A DNA stretch of 64,000 bases from Rhodococcus sp. B50 (GTDB lineage: Bacteria; Actinomycetota; Actinomycetes; Mycobacteriales; Mycobacteriaceae): NCBI RefSeq assembly GCF_013602415.1, contig NZ_WPAG02000002.1, forward strand, positions 1,829,480 through 1,893,479, in the 5' to 3' direction. Below the pieces are notes generated by a model. That model saw only the letters and a list, made by a program, of their open reading frames with translations. It was not told where the DNA came from and searched no databases. The stretch's first letter is position 1, and the number at the start of each line of letters is the position of its first letter. The position numbers were made by a program, and so were the translations under genes. Shown here piece by piece: positions 16,612-27,690 of the stretch.

Positions 16612-17259
16612 ATGGCCAGCCCAGATCGTCCCGTCCTGTACGACGATTCCGGACGCGAAGTCCCGCGCGGCACCCCGACGGGCGTGGATCTCGAGCGCGC
16701 GATCGCCCACCAAGTCAGGTCGTTGCGGCTGGCCAGCGGCCTGTCCGTCGGCGACATGGCGGCCAAGGTGGGGATCTCCAAGGCCATGCTCTCGAAGATC
16801 GAGAACGCCCAGACCTCGTGCAGCCTCTCGACTCTCGCGCGCCTCGCCGCCGGTCTCGACGTTCCGGTCACCTCACTGTTCCGTGGCGCCGATGCCCACC
16901 GCGATGCGGTGTTCACGAAGAACGGTCACGGGGCCGAGATCGTCGGTCGCGGTACACGGGTCGGTCACCACTACGAACTGCTGGGGGCGCTGAGGGGGCA
17001 ACACAAGAGGCTCGAACCGGTGCTGGTGACCCTCACCGACGCGAGCGACGTCTTCCCCCTCTTCCAGCATCCCGGCACCGAGTTGCTGTACATGCTCGAG
17101 GGCGAGATGCTCTACGGCCACGGCGATTCCGAGTACCACCTGCAACCGGGCGACGCCCTGCTCATCGACGGCGAGGGATTGCACGGACCCAACGAACTGC
17201 TGAAGTTGCCCATCCGGTTCCTCGCCGTCACGGCGTATCCGGACAACCATCAGCCGTGA
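16612..17259 (+). CDS. XRE-family regulator with C-terminal cupin sensor
   Basis: 215 aa from ATG 16612. The HTH lies at about residues 30-85 (QVRSLRLASGLSVGDMA, ISKAMLSKIENAQ), followed by a cupin_2 domain (FQHPGTELLYMLEGEM, LQPGDALLIDGEG). This architecture is common for regulators of amine and amino-acid catabolism that sense a small ligand in the cupin. Start: ATG 16612 fits a leaderless promoter. An upstream in-frame ATG at 16561 with GGAGGG would add 17 residues. Orientation and position make it the likely local regulator of the FAD oxidase/GS-like operon. Confidence 0.85.
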   Translation: MASPDRPVLYDDSGREVPRGTPTGVDLERAIAHQVRSLRLASGLSVGDMAAKVGISKAMLSKIENAQTSCSLSTLARLAAGLDVPVTSLFRGADAHRDAVFTKNGHGAEIVGRGTRVGHHYELLGALRGQHKRLEPVLVTLTDASDVFPLFQHPGTELLYMLEGEMLYGHGDSEYHLQPGDALLIDGEGLHGPNELLKLPIRFLAVTAYPDNHQP

Positions 17260-17267
17260 ACACCCGT

Positions 17268-17300
17268 AGGAGCCCTCACCGCACAGCGGTGAGGGCTCCT
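17268..17300. terminator. Bidirectional hairpin between regulator and amt
   Basis: A perfect 15-bp stem (17268-17282 with 17286-17300) with an ACA loop, between two convergent genes. There is no long T-tract, so termination may be factor-assisted. Confidence 0.75.
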
Positions 17301-17326
17301 GCCGTTCGACCGGTGAACCTCGTCGG

Positions 17327-18664
17327 TCAGGACTTGGGCACGACGACGTCGCGGTCCTCGGCGAACACCTCGGGACGCAGCGTCGACGGGCCGGTGGGCG
17401 AGAACGAGTCCATCACGTAGGCCGTCTCCCCGTGGACCGGAACGTCGATTCCTCGCATCTCGGTGTCGGCGTCCACCCGGATACCCATGATCTTGTCGAG
17501 CATCTTCGCGATCAGGAAGGTCACCGCGAACGAGTAGGCGAAGACGGCGGCCATCGCGACGACCTGACGTCCGAGGAAGTCGATGCCCCCGCCGAAGAAC
17601 AGGCCGTCGACACCGGCCGGCGCAGCGGCCGTCGCGACGAAGGCGATGAGGGTGGTGCCCACGACGCCACCCATGAGGTGGATCGCGACGACGTCGAGTG
17701 AGTCGTCGTAGCCCATGCGGAACTTCCAACTCACGGCGAAGCAGCCCACCGCACCGGCGACCGCACCGATCAGCAGGGCGCCGAGCGGCGACACGAGGCT
17801 CGCCGCGGGCGTGATCCCCACGAGGGCAGCGATGACGCCGGAGATCGCACCGAGTGTCGTGGCGTGCTTCTCCTTGATGCGCTCGACGATCAGCCATCCG
17901 AGCAGACCGGCCATCGCGGCGACGAGAGTGTTGAGGACGACGACACCGGCCATATGGTTGGCTCCGCCTGCCGAACCGCCGTTGAATCCGAACCAGCCGA
18001 ACAGCAGGATGCCGCCACCGAGCACGACGAGGGGCAGGTTGTGAGGACGTGCCACGTGAGGGAATCCACGACGGCGACCGAGTGCGACCGCGAGCGCGAG
18101 CGCCGCGACACCCGAGTTCATGTGCACGGCTGTGCCACCGGCGAAGTCGTGTGCAGCGAGTGTGTTGGCGATCCATCCGCCCTGCGTACCGGCCTCTTCG
18201 TCGTCGAAGGCGAAGACCCAGTGCGCGACGGGGAAGTAGACGAGAACGACCCAGATACCCGAGAACACCAGCCACGCCGAGAACTTCATCCGATCGGCGA
18301 CGCCACCGGCGATGATCGCCACCGTGATACCCGCGAAGAGGAGGTGGAAGGCCGCGGTCAACGCTGCCGGCACCCCGCCGGCCGGGTCCTCCTCGAGCAA
18401 CGACCCCAGACCGATGTCGCTGAACGGATCGCCGATGAGGCCGAGGCCCCCGACGCTGTCACCGAGCACGGCGGCCGGACCGAACAGCACCCACAGGACG
18501 GCAGTGACGGCGAAGCCGCCGAACACCATCATGATCATGTTGAGCGCGCTCTTGACTCCGAGCATGCCGCTGTAGAACAGCGCAAGGCCCGGAACCATCA
18601 GTACGACTGCTGTGAACGCCGCCAAAATCCAGGCGGTATCGGCGGCCGCGAGTGCCTGTTCCAT
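17327..18664 (-). CDS. amt: Ammonium transporter (Amt/Mep/Rh family)
   Basis: 445 aa from ATG 18664 (MEQALAAADTAW). About 11 membrane helices. The twin pore histidines of Amt proteins lie in GTAVHMNSG and VAIHLMGG. FALFYSG-type and GGAVADRMKF-type segments match as LALFYSGML and GGVADRMKF. It moves ammonium across the plasma membrane. A 40-residue polar C-terminal tail follows the last helix. No glnK or glnD gene accompanies it, unlike the main actinobacterial amtB-glnK-glnD operon, so this is a second, dedicated transporter. A possible GlnR box lies upstream at 18757-18794. Confidence 0.93.
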   Translation of the reverse strand: MEQALAAADTAWILAAFTAVVLMVPGLALFYSGMLGVKSALNMIMMVFGGFAVTAVLWVLFGPAAVLGDSVGGLGLIGDPFSDIGLGSLLEEDPAGGVPAALTAAFHLLFAGITVAIIAGGVADRMKFSAWLVFSGIWVVLVYFPVAHWVFAFDDEEAGTQGGWIANTLAAHDFAGGTAVHMNSGVAALALAVALGRRRGFPHVARPHNLPLVVLGGGILLFGWFGFNGGSAGGANHMAGVVVLNTLVAAMAGLLGWLIVERIKEKHATTLGAISGVIAALVGITPAASLVSPLGALLIGAVAGAVGCFAVSWKFRMGYDDSLDVVAIHLMGGVVGTTLIAFVATAAAPAGVDGLFFGGGIDFLGRQVVAMAAVFAYSFAVTFLIAKMLDKIMGIRVDADTEMRGIDVPVHGETAYVMDSFSPTGPSTLRPEVFAEDRDVVVPKS

Positions 18665-18756
18665 ATAAGTCCACCCTGTTCGATCCTGGGGTCCGCGACC
18701 CCGAAGCCACACGGTGACCCGCATTCATCACCGTCCCCTGAGAGTGGACCGAGTCT

Positions 18757-18794
18757 GTAATGTCCCTGCGAGGAGCGGGTGAATTTCGTGTAAC
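18757..18794 (-). promoter_or_regulatory. Candidate GlnR box upstream of amt
   Basis: Read on the minus strand: GTTAC (18794-18790), n6, TTCAC (18783-18779), then ATTAC (18761-18757) at the expected 22-bp offset from the first pentamer. The fourth half-site is poor. It lies 93-130 bases upstream of the amt start. It resembles the element before the GS-like gene, so shared nitrogen control is plausible. Confidence 0.45.
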
Positions 18795-18963
18795 GCCACC
18801 GCCCGGCAACAGCGGTCCGTAGTGCCCGGTGGGCAGGGCGAAGGCAGGCCGTGAACGGGCAGGCAGTATGGAGGATGACGCGCCGCCATACCGGGTACCC
18901 CTGACCTGGCGAGTTCCGTGGGAACGACGGCTCGAACCGCTGCACGCATCTGGGAGGTAGACG

Positions 18964-19794
18964 ATGGGACGGGTCACGACACGTCGACCGGTACTGCGCA
19001 TCACGACGGACAGGGTGACGCGGCGTCCCGACACACTCGCCGTCGAGGAACCGCTCGAGATCAGGATCGGCGGCGAATCGCTGACGATCACCATGCGCAC
19101 CCCCGGGCACGACGTCGACCTCATCCACGGATTCCTCCTGGCCGAAGGAATGATCGGCACTCGCGAGGACATCGTCGCGGTCCGATACTGTGACGGGGTC
19201 GACGCGAGCGGCGCGAACACCTACAACGTTCTCGACATCACCCTCGCGCCCGGTGTCACGATCCCGGAAGGGACGGGACGACGCGCGTTCACGACCACCT
19301 CCGCGTGCGGGGTATGCGGGAAGAACTCGCTCGACGAGGTACGCACCCGCACGCGATATCCGCTGCGAGAGGCCGGCAGCACCTCGATCGGTACGCACAC
19401 GCTCACCGAACTGCCCGACACACTGCGGCGGCACCAGCAGGTCTTCGAATCGACCGGGGGTCTGCACGCGGCTGCCCTGTTCACTCCCGATGGCGCATTG
19501 CTGGCCCTGCGCGAGGACGTCGGCAGGCACAACGCGGTCGACAAGGTGCTCGGCTGGGCACTGACCGACAACCGGGTTCCACTCTCGCACAGCGTGCTCA
19601 TGGTGAGCGGACGCGCCTCGTTCGAGCTCGTGCAGAAAGCCGTGATGGCCGGGATCCCCGTGCTCGCGGCGGTGTCGGCGCCCTCGTCGCTCGCCGTCGA
19701 TCTCGCCGCGGAGTCGGACCTGACCCTGGTGGGTTTCCTCCGCGGCGAGACGATGAACGTGTACACCGCACCGGACCGCATCAAGACCGAGTGA
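18964..19794 (+). CDS. fdhD: Formate dehydrogenase accessory sulfurtransferase FdhD
   Basis: 276 aa, SD GGGAGGT before ATG 18964. The loop cysteines are in SACGVCGK. The conserved [25 protein letters not shown] and [13 protein letters not shown] blocks are present. FdhD passes sulfur from IscS to the molybdenum cofactor of formate dehydrogenase. No formate dehydrogenase gene is in the window. Its position beside a possible methylamine-type island is suggestive of C1 oxidation but may be coincidence. It converges on the lipase gene with a 9-bp gap. Confidence 0.95.
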   Translation: MGRVTTRRPVLRITTDRVTRRPDTLAVEEPLEIRIGGESLTITMRTPGHDVDLIHGFLLAEGMIGTREDIVAVRYCDGVDASGANTYNVLDITLAPGVTIPEGTGRRAFTTTSACGVCGKNSLDEVRTRTRYPLREAGSTSIGTHTLTELPDTLRRHQQVFESTGGLHAAALFTPDGALLALREDVGRHNAVDKVLGWALTDNRVPLSHSVLMVSGRASFELVQKAVMAGIPVLAAVSAPSSLAVDLAAESDLTLVGFLRGETMNVYTAPDRIKTE

Positions 19795-19803
19795 ACGACG
19801 GCA

Positions 19804-20985
19804 TCAACCGCAGGTCCCGTCCTGCGTCTCGCCTGCGCGGACTCCGTCGACGAATGCCCGCACGTCGTCGAAGGACTCTTCGAGCACCGCGCGGTGGTCG
19901 GCCCCCTCGTACACCCGATAGGTCAGATCCGCGCCGTTGCTGCACAGCGCCGCGGTCACCTCGTCGGTAACCGTGCGCGACACCAGCACATCGTCTGTTC
20001 CCTGCACGACGAGCGTCGGCACCGACGGGGTGAGCGTTTCGAGCTCCTGACCGGCGAAGTACTCGCGGAGCGCGTCGAGGTCCGCATCGGGCGCGAACAC
20101 CTGATCCACCGGGACCGCGCTCGCTGCTTCGCGGATGTCGTCCATGCATCCGGTGCGCGCTGCGGCCAGCAGGGGGCGTGACGCGTCCGTGAGCATTGCG
20201 TCGGCGTCGATGGCCGGGTCCGCTGCTTGCGCTCCGAGCAGCAGGACCGGCAGGAAGCCGAGTGCCGGACCGATCGCGGGACCGGCGCTCGCGTAGTACT
20301 GGGCCGTCTCACTGGTCCGGCTTCCCGGGGCGAGGGCGATGGCACCCTGCAATTCGAGTTCGGGGGCGCGTTCTTCGCCGCGTGCCGCCGCATACAGAGC
20401 GGCGTGTCCGCCCTGACTGTGCCCCATCGCAACCCAGCGGGTTCCGATCTCCGGATCGAGTTCTCGGGCGGCACGCACGATGTCGACGACGCTGTCGGCC
20501 GCGCTCTCCCCGTTCATGTAGGGATGTCCGCCCGGAGTGCCGAGGCCCTCGTAATCGGTCTGAACCACGGCGTAGCCGTCGGCGACCCACCGGTCGAGCA
20601 TGGCGGTCGTCCTTCCGACATAGGAGTGGGCCGGGCCGCCGGGCGTGTCGGCGGAGGGCGCACAGGCATCGCCGACCCCAGTGGTGCCGTGTGCCCAGCT
20701 GATCACCGGCCAGCCACCTTCCGGCGCCTCTCCTTCCGGAATCGCGACGGTGCCCGAGACGAGGACCGGACGACGCTCGGCGCCTTCGGACAGATAGGTG
20801 ATCAGATGCGTCCGAGACGCGCTGGGAAGCGCTGCCGCGCCGATGAGGGGGCGGTCGGTGACCAGCGAGCCGGGTCCGCCGGCTGTCTCCTGCGCGTCGT
20901 CGCCGGAGTCGGAACAGGAAACGACACCGAGCATCGAGACGGCGGCGAGTACCGACACGACGCGCCGGGAAGTACGAGAGATCAT
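19804..20985 (-). CDS. Secreted lipoprotein lipase/esterase (alpha/beta hydrolase)
   Basis: 393 aa. N-terminal signal peptide with a lipobox at VVSC (Cys about residue 24), so it is probably a lipid-anchored surface protein. Catalytic elements of the LIP/secretory-lipase family: SWAHGTTG (oxyanion), nucleophile GHSQGG, a late Asp in VVQGTDD and His in GADHRAV. It should hydrolyse esters or lipids outside the membrane. SD GGAGGA overlaps the 18-nt gap after the upstream SDR, so it is the last gene of the thiolase-FadE-MaoC operon. This may link release of a substrate to its breakdown. Confidence 0.88.
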   Translation of the reverse strand: MISRTSRRVVSVLAAVSMLGVVSCSDSGDDAQETAGGPGSLVTDRPLIGAAALPSASRTHLITYLSEGAERRPVLVSGTVAIPEGEAPEGGWPVISWAHGTTGVGDACAPSADTPGGPAHSYVGRTTAMLDRWVADGYAVVQTDYEGLGTPGGHPYMNGESAADSVVDIVRAARELDPEIGTRWVAMGHSQGGHAALYAAARGEERAPELELQGAIALAPGSRTSETAQYYASAGPAIGPALGFLPVLLLGAQAADPAIDADAMLTDASRPLLAAARTGCMDDIREAASAVPVDQVFAPDADLDALREYFAGQELETLTPSVPTLVVQGTDDVLVSRTVTDEVTAALCSNGADLTYRVYEGADHRAVLEESFDDVRAFVDGVRAGETQDGTCG

Positions 20986-21003
20986 GAATCCTCCATCGGG
21001 ATG

Positions 21004-21792
21004 TCAGTCGACCGCCGGCGCCCATTGCACGCCGTTGATGTGGCTACCGCCGTCGACGAACAACGTGTTGCCGGTGAGATAACGCGAGTCGTCGCTCGCG
21101 AGAAAAGCCGCGACGGTACCGATGTCGTCGAGAGGGTCACCGATGCGGCCCATCGGGTTCGCCGCGGCCTGCGTCGCAGCCATCTGCGGATCGGCTTCCG
21201 CGACCCGCCGATACGCCGCACTCTGCGCGCCGGGACAGATCACGTTGCAGCACACCTGCTTCGGTGCCCACTCCCGGGCGGCGGTGCGGGTCATGCTGCG
21301 CAACGCCTCTTTCGCGGCGTTGTACGACACCGAGTACATATGCGCATTGACGCCGTTGAGACTGCACATGTTGATCACGCGGCCGGTTCCGTGCCGGGCG
21401 AGTTCCGGGTACGCGCGCTGCATCGCCCAGAAGGCAGCCATGACAGCCATGTCGAAACCCGCCTGCATATTCTCGTCGGACGTCTTCTCCATCCGCGCGA
21501 AACCCAGTGAACGCCAGGCATTGTTCACCAGGATGTCGAGGCGGCCGAACTCGCGGACGGCCGAGTCCACCATCGCGTGCACCTGTTCACGGTCGGTGAC
21601 ATCGGTCGGCACGAAGTGCGCGCGCGTGTCCCACCGATCGGTGAGCCACCGGGCGGTCTCGGCGCCCGCCTTCTCGTCCACCTCGGCGATCACGACACTC
21701 GCGCCCTCACGGGCCAGCGCCCCGGCGACTCCTCGGCCGATCCCCATACCGGCTCCGGTAACGATCGCTACCCTGCCGTCCAACTTCCCCAT
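21004..21792 (-). CDS. SDR family oxidoreductase
   Basis: 262 aa. Cofactor motif TGAGMGIG, catalytic YNAAK, and serine in MCSLNGV. The usual NNAG is NNAW here. The protein ends with GGSHINGVQWAP, a common end for beta-oxidation-like 3-hydroxyacyl SDRs in actinobacteria. It probably oxidises a hydroxyacyl-CoA made by the MaoC hydratase upstream in the same operon. The gap to the thioesterase is 45 nt and to the lipase 18 nt. Confidence 0.88.
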   Translation of the reverse strand: MGKLDGRVAIVTGAGMGIGRGVAGALAREGASVVIAEVDEKAGAETARWLTDRWDTRAHFVPTDVTDREQVHAMVDSAVREFGRLDILVNNAWRSLGFARMEKTSDENMQAGFDMAVMAAFWAMQRAYPELARHGTGRVINMCSLNGVNAHMYSVSYNAAKEALRSMTRTAAREWAPKQVCCNVICPGAQSAAYRRVAEADPQMAATQAAANPMGRIGDPLDDIGTVAAFLASDDSRYLTGNTLFVDGGSHINGVQWAPAVD

Positions 21793-21837
21793 GTCTGCTT
21801 CCTCTCCCCATGTCGGCGACCTGTGCGGTGACGACCG

Positions 21838-22494
21838 TCAGCGAGGACGAGGGACCGTCCTGTCGATGAAGAGCGCCTCGACGGATACGCACACCGTGCC
21901 GTCCGCGGTCCGGATCTCTCCGACCGTGCTGATCTTGCGGCCCTCCTGTTCGACCAGACGGCCACTGACCGTCAGCGGCTCGAACAGGGGCGTCGGCCGG
22001 TGGTACCGCACGTTGAGCTGGGCGGTGGCGCCGCTGCGTCCGGCCCACGCGTTCGCCACGCCCAGCGTGTGGTCGAGCAGGAGGGCGGAGACTCCGCCGT
22101 GCACGTGCCCGGGCGGGCCCTGATACGGAAACGTCAACTCGACGACGCCTTCGACCGATCCGTCCTCGCGACCGGCGAGAACCAACGGTGGCGCGAGCGC
22201 GTTCTCCGGTCCGGTGACCGGATCGTGCCGGGTGACGCCCTCTCCGTGCCACATATCGATGAGCCGCTCCTGCACTTCCGGAGCATGTTCGTCGAGGTGC
22301 TCGGCGATGCTGACGAGTTCCTCCGCGACCCGCTCGAGATTCGCGTTGGTGCGATCGGTGCGCAGCAACGCGTCCACCACGCGTCGTGCTGCGGCGGTGG
22401 CACGGTCGACAGCGGTGTCCTGCGGCGCCGAGGTCAGGACCGTGCCGTCGGGCGCGTTCCCGACGATGGGGTGGGTGTTCGGGTCGACCCTCAT
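21838..22494 (-). CDS. PaaI-type acyl-CoA thioesterase
   Basis: 218 aa from ATG 22494, which overlaps the MaoC stop (ATGA). Hotdog fold at about residues 95-210 with the PaaI motif GHVHGGVSALLLDH, followed by TAQLNVRYHRPTPL. The first 90 residues are a less conserved helical region. It would release free acid from CoA esters, perhaps relieving CoA trapping in the pathway. The overlap implies translational coupling with the hydratase. Confidence 0.85.
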   Translation of the reverse strand: MRVDPNTHPIVGNAPDGTVLTSAPQDTAVDRATAAARRVVDALLRTDRTNANLERVAEELVSIAEHLDEHAPEVQERLIDMWHGEGVTRHDPVTGPENALAPPLVLAGREDGSVEGVVELTFPYQGPPGHVHGGVSALLLDHTLGVANAWAGRSGATAQLNVRYHRPTPLFEPLTVSGRLVEQEGRKISTVGEIRTADGTVCVSVEALFIDRTVPRPR

Positions 22495-23360
22495 CGGACC
22501 TCCATGGTGGCGTGGGTGAGTACCGGTTGCCCGTCGCGTTCGGGACATGTGGCGAGCAGAGTGAGCGTGTCGCCGTCGCGCCACACCGCCGTCTCGATCG
22601 TCTCCCCCGGGTACAGCGAGCCGGCGAACCGGACCGAGAACGAGCGGACCCGGGTGGGATCCCCGTCCAGCAGACCGTCGACGACGGCCTTGCACACGAC
22701 ACCGTACGACGCGAGTCCGTGCAGGATCGGCCGGTCGAAGCCGGCCGTCTTCGCGAACGCGGGGTCGGCGTGCAACGGGTTCATGTCACCGCTGAGTCGG
22801 TACACCAGCGCCTGCTGCGTGCTCGTGGGCGACACCAGGACCTTGTCGGCGTCGCGTTCCGGGACCGCATTCGGCACGTCGGGTCCGGCGTCACCGCCGA
22901 AGCCGCCCTCGCCGCGGGCCCAGATCTGCATCGCAGTGGTCCACAACGGGTTTCCGTCGCCGTTCATCGCGGTCTGCTCGAGCACGATCACGGCGGCCTT
23001 GCCCTTGTCCCATACGTCGGCGACACGCGACGAGATCGTCGCTGCGCCCGCGGCCGGGATCGGGGCATGCACGGCGACGGACTGGCCGCCGTGGAGAATC
23101 CTGCGCAGGTCGATGTCGATTCCCGGTAGGTTCAGTCCGGCCGGGGTCGCCGTACCGGCGGAGATCCCCTGCCCGGCGACCATTGCGAAGGTCGGCAGGA
23201 CCCGCAGAGTCTTCTCGTACACCCACCGCAACTCGGCGGGATCGAGCGAGTCGACGCCCGCACCCAGACCGAGGTGGTAGAGGATCACGTCGCGTTCGGT
23301 CCAGGTGCCCTCACGGGTGGTGGGGGCGGCGGACAGCGCGGCATCCGGGTCGATAGACAT
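22491..23360 (-). CDS. MaoC-like double-hotdog enoyl-CoA hydratase
   Basis: 289 aa. N-terminal FAS1-like hotdog with ADVWDKGKAAVI; C-terminal hydratase-2 motif YRLSGDMNPLHADPA and GFDRPILHGLASYG. It parallels the protein at 5070-5864 and steroid side-chain hydratases. It hydrates a 2-enoyl-CoA to the 3-hydroxy form. Start codon ATG 23360 lies 6 nt after the acyl-CoA dehydrogenase stop. Confidence 0.9.
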   Translation of the reverse strand: MSIDPDAALSAAPTTREGTWTERDVILYHLGLGAGVDSLDPAELRWVYEKTLRVLPTFAMVAGQGISAGTATPAGLNLPGIDIDLRRILHGGQSVAVHAPIPAAGAATISSRVADVWDKGKAAVIVLEQTAMNGDGNPLWTTAMQIWARGEGGFGGDAGPDVPNAVPERDADKVLVSPTSTQQALVYRLSGDMNPLHADPAFAKTAGFDRPILHGLASYGVVCKAVVDGLLDGDPTRVRSFSVRFAGSLYPGETIETAVWRDGDTLTLLATCPERDGQPVLTHATMEVR

Positions 23361-23366
23361 GGGCGT

Positions 23367-25556
23367 TCACTTTCCGGGTTCGGGATCACGGGGCAGACCG
23401 AGAATCCGCTCACCGATGATGTTCAGCTGGACATTGGTCGTTCCGCCGGCGATCGACATGCACTGCACATTCAGGAACATGTGGGTGGCCGAGGTGCGAT
23501 CCCGGTCGTCGAGCAACGAGGCCGGTCCGGCCCAGTCCATCGCGAGCTCCCAGACCTGCTGGATGTGTTCGACACCGAGCAGCTTGGCGACGGAGGACTC
23601 GGCACCCGGCTGAGCACCGGTCAGGGAGCGGAGCGCGGTGCGCAGACCCATGAGGCCGCCGGAGGTGGCATCGGCGAGCACCTTGCCGAGCACGGTGAGC
23701 TGTTCGTCGTCCGGTCCACCGGGAGCGCTTTGTGCAAGCGCCACAAGAGCCTCGCACCCGGCCCCGAAGGTCGAGTCGTGGGAGAGCGAGACCCGCTCGT
23801 TGGCGAGAGTGGTGCGGGCAAGCTTCCATCCGTCGCCGGGCTCGCCGACGAGGCACTCGTCGGGCACGAACACGTCGTCGAGGAACACCTCGTTGAACAG
23901 CGCCTCGCCGGTGATCTCCCGCAGCGGTCGGATATCGAGACCTTCGGTGTTCCTGATGTCGATCAGGAAGTAGGACAGCCCTTTGTGTTTGGGCGCCTCC
24001 GTGTCGGTGCGGGCGAGGCAGATCCCCCAGTCGGCGACACGCGCCATCGATGTCCACACCTTCTGACCGTCGAGTTTCCAGCCACCGTCGACCTTGACCG
24101 CTCTGGTGGACAGGCCGGCGAGGTCGGAGCCGGCGCCGGGCTCGGAGAAGAGCTGGCACCACACGAGGTCCCCGCGCAGCGACTGCGGGACGAATCGCTC
24201 GATCTGGTCGGTGCTGCCGTGCGCGATCAGAGTCGGCACCACCCAGTTTCCGATGATCATATCGTGCGGTTCGAGTCCTGCTGCGCGGAGTTCCTCGGCG
24301 ACGACGAGCTGCGTGACGGCGTCGGCGGCCTTACCCCATGGCTCGGGCAGATGCGGAGCGGTATAGCCGTTCTCGGCCAGATACGCCTTGCGGGCAGCGC
24401 TTTCGAGCGTGCGGGCCGGTTCGAGTTCGGCGCGGATGTCGGCGCGGATCTGTTCCGCTTCGGCCGGTAGGTCGACACTCAGCACACGACGGGCACCGCC
24501 GAGCGTGAGGTGGGCGACGCGACGTCGCCAGAATGCTGTGGAGCCCAGCAGGATACGGAGCGATTGGGCACGCCGCATGTACAGATGTGCGTCGTGCTCC
24601 CAGGTGTAACCGATGCCGCCGAGGACCTGGATGCAACTCTTGGTGACCTGGAACGCCGCCTCCGGGGCGATGGACGCGGCGACCGCCGCGGCGAGCGAAG
24701 CCTCGTCGTCCGAGATGTCCTCACCGAGAGCGCGCGCCGCGTCCCATGCCACGACCCGGGCCTGTTCGGTAAGGCAGAGCATCCGGGCGACAGTGTGCTT
24801 GACACCCTGGAACTGGCCGATGACACGACCGAACTGCTTGCGGACCCGCGCGTAGTCCGCCGCGGTGGTGGTGGCCCGATCCGCGAGTCCGGCAGCCTCG
24901 GCCGCGAACAACGTCGCGGCGATGTCGACGACCCGTTGCGCATCGAGCGACAGGACGTCCTCGTCGGACAGCGCCACGCCGTCGACGGTGATCTCGGCGT
25001 TGCGGCGGATCACGTCGTAGCTCGGCAGGTTCGTGACGTCGACACGGTCGCGAGCCACGACGACGAACACCCGCTCGCCGTTGTCGTCGGCCGCGAGCAG
25101 GAACATATCCGCGACCTGGCCACCGAGGGCGACGCCGGAGGTACCCGAGAGCGTGAGGGAATCGCCGTCACGCACCACGCGCAGCCCTCCCGGCTGCAGG
25201 GACACCGCACCGAACAACGAACCGTCAGCGAGGCCGTCGAGTTCGGTGCGCCGCCCCGCCCGGTTCAGGACCGCGGAGACGATCACCGTCGGAAGGAACG
25301 GGCCCGGAACCATGGATCGTCCGAGTTCCTCTGCGACGATCGCGGTTTCGAGCAGGCCGAAGCCGGCACCCCCGAACTCCTCCGGGAGGTGCAATCCCAG
25401 CATGCCGAGTTCGGCGAGCGACCCCCAGTACGGCGGGCGCGCTTCCGTCTTCGCTTCGACAGTCGTGCGGATCACGTCGGGCGTCGCGTGCCGCGCCGCC
25501 CAGCCGCGCACGGAATCGCGGAGCTCGCGGTCCTCGTCACTCAATCCCAGAGTCAT
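23367..25556 (-). CDS. Two-domain (fused) acyl-CoA dehydrogenase
   Basis: 729 aa, twice the normal length. Domain 1, about 1-360, contains QFGRVIGQFQGVKH and GGIGYTWEHD. Domain 2, about 370-729, contains FSEPGAGSDLAGL, KVWTSMA and the C-terminal IAGGTTNVQLNIIGERILGL. The usual IYEGT base is missing at that place in domain 2, but ANERVSLS offers the alternative Glu. The fusion resembles FadE6/FadE22-type mycobacterial proteins and mimics the alpha2beta2 heteromeric dehydrogenases of steroid degradation. Start at ATG 25556; a longer GTG reading upstream is not supported. Confidence 0.92.
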   Translation of the reverse strand: MTLGLSDEDRELRDSVRGWAARHATPDVIRTTVEAKTEARPPYWGSLAELGMLGLHLPEEFGGAGFGLLETAIVAEELGRSMVPGPFLPTVIVSAVLNRAGRRTELDGLADGSLFGAVSLQPGGLRVVRDGDSLTLSGTSGVALGGQVADMFLLAADDNGERVFVVVARDRVDVTNLPSYDVIRRNAEITVDGVALSDEDVLSLDAQRVVDIAATLFAAEAAGLADRATTTAADYARVRKQFGRVIGQFQGVKHTVARMLCLTEQARVVAWDAARALGEDISDDEASLAAAVAASIAPEAAFQVTKSCIQVLGGIGYTWEHDAHLYMRRAQSLRILLGSTAFWRRRVAHLTLGGARRVLSVDLPAEAEQIRADIRAELEPARTLESAARKAYLAENGYTAPHLPEPWGKAADAVTQLVVAEELRAAGLEPHDMIIGNWVVPTLIAHGSTDQIERFVPQSLRGDLVWCQLFSEPGAGSDLAGLSTRAVKVDGGWKLDGQKVWTSMARVADWGICLARTDTEAPKHKGLSYFLIDIRNTEGLDIRPLREITGEALFNEVFLDDVFVPDECLVGEPGDGWKLARTTLANERVSLSHDSTFGAGCEALVALAQSAPGGPDDEQLTVLGKVLADATSGGLMGLRTALRSLTGAQPGAESSVAKLLGVEHIQQVWELAMDWAGPASLLDDRDRTSATHMFLNVQCMSIAGGTTNVQLNIIGERILGLPRDPEPGK

Positions 25557-25588
25557 GAAAGGTCCTTCGGATAGATGAATGTCCGGCG

Positions 25589-27488
<1,900 letters not shown>

Positions 27489-27622
27489 GCTCGATCCTCC
27501 CCTTCGCGACCGGTGGGCGCCTCCACCACCGTCGGCGACGAACGTTCCAGGCGGAACGGTCCGCAGCCCGCCCGATCCCGCCCAGCGAGACCTGGCGCAT
27601 GATCCGACCCCGCACGATCCCA

Positions 27623-27644
27623 AACTAGAATCAATACTAATTCT
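27623..27644. promoter_or_regulatory. Palindromic TetR operator candidate
   Basis: AACTAGAAT at 27623-27631 begins an imperfect 18-bp palindrome, AGAAT-n8-ATTCT (27627-27644). It sits between the divergent TetR (minus) and SDR (plus) genes, 47 bases before the SDR start. Matching sequence is present before the thiolase gene. Confidence 0.5.
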
Positions 27645-27690
27645 GCCGTGATGCGGTGACCGATCGCGGCGACCGAACAGGAGACGTTCC

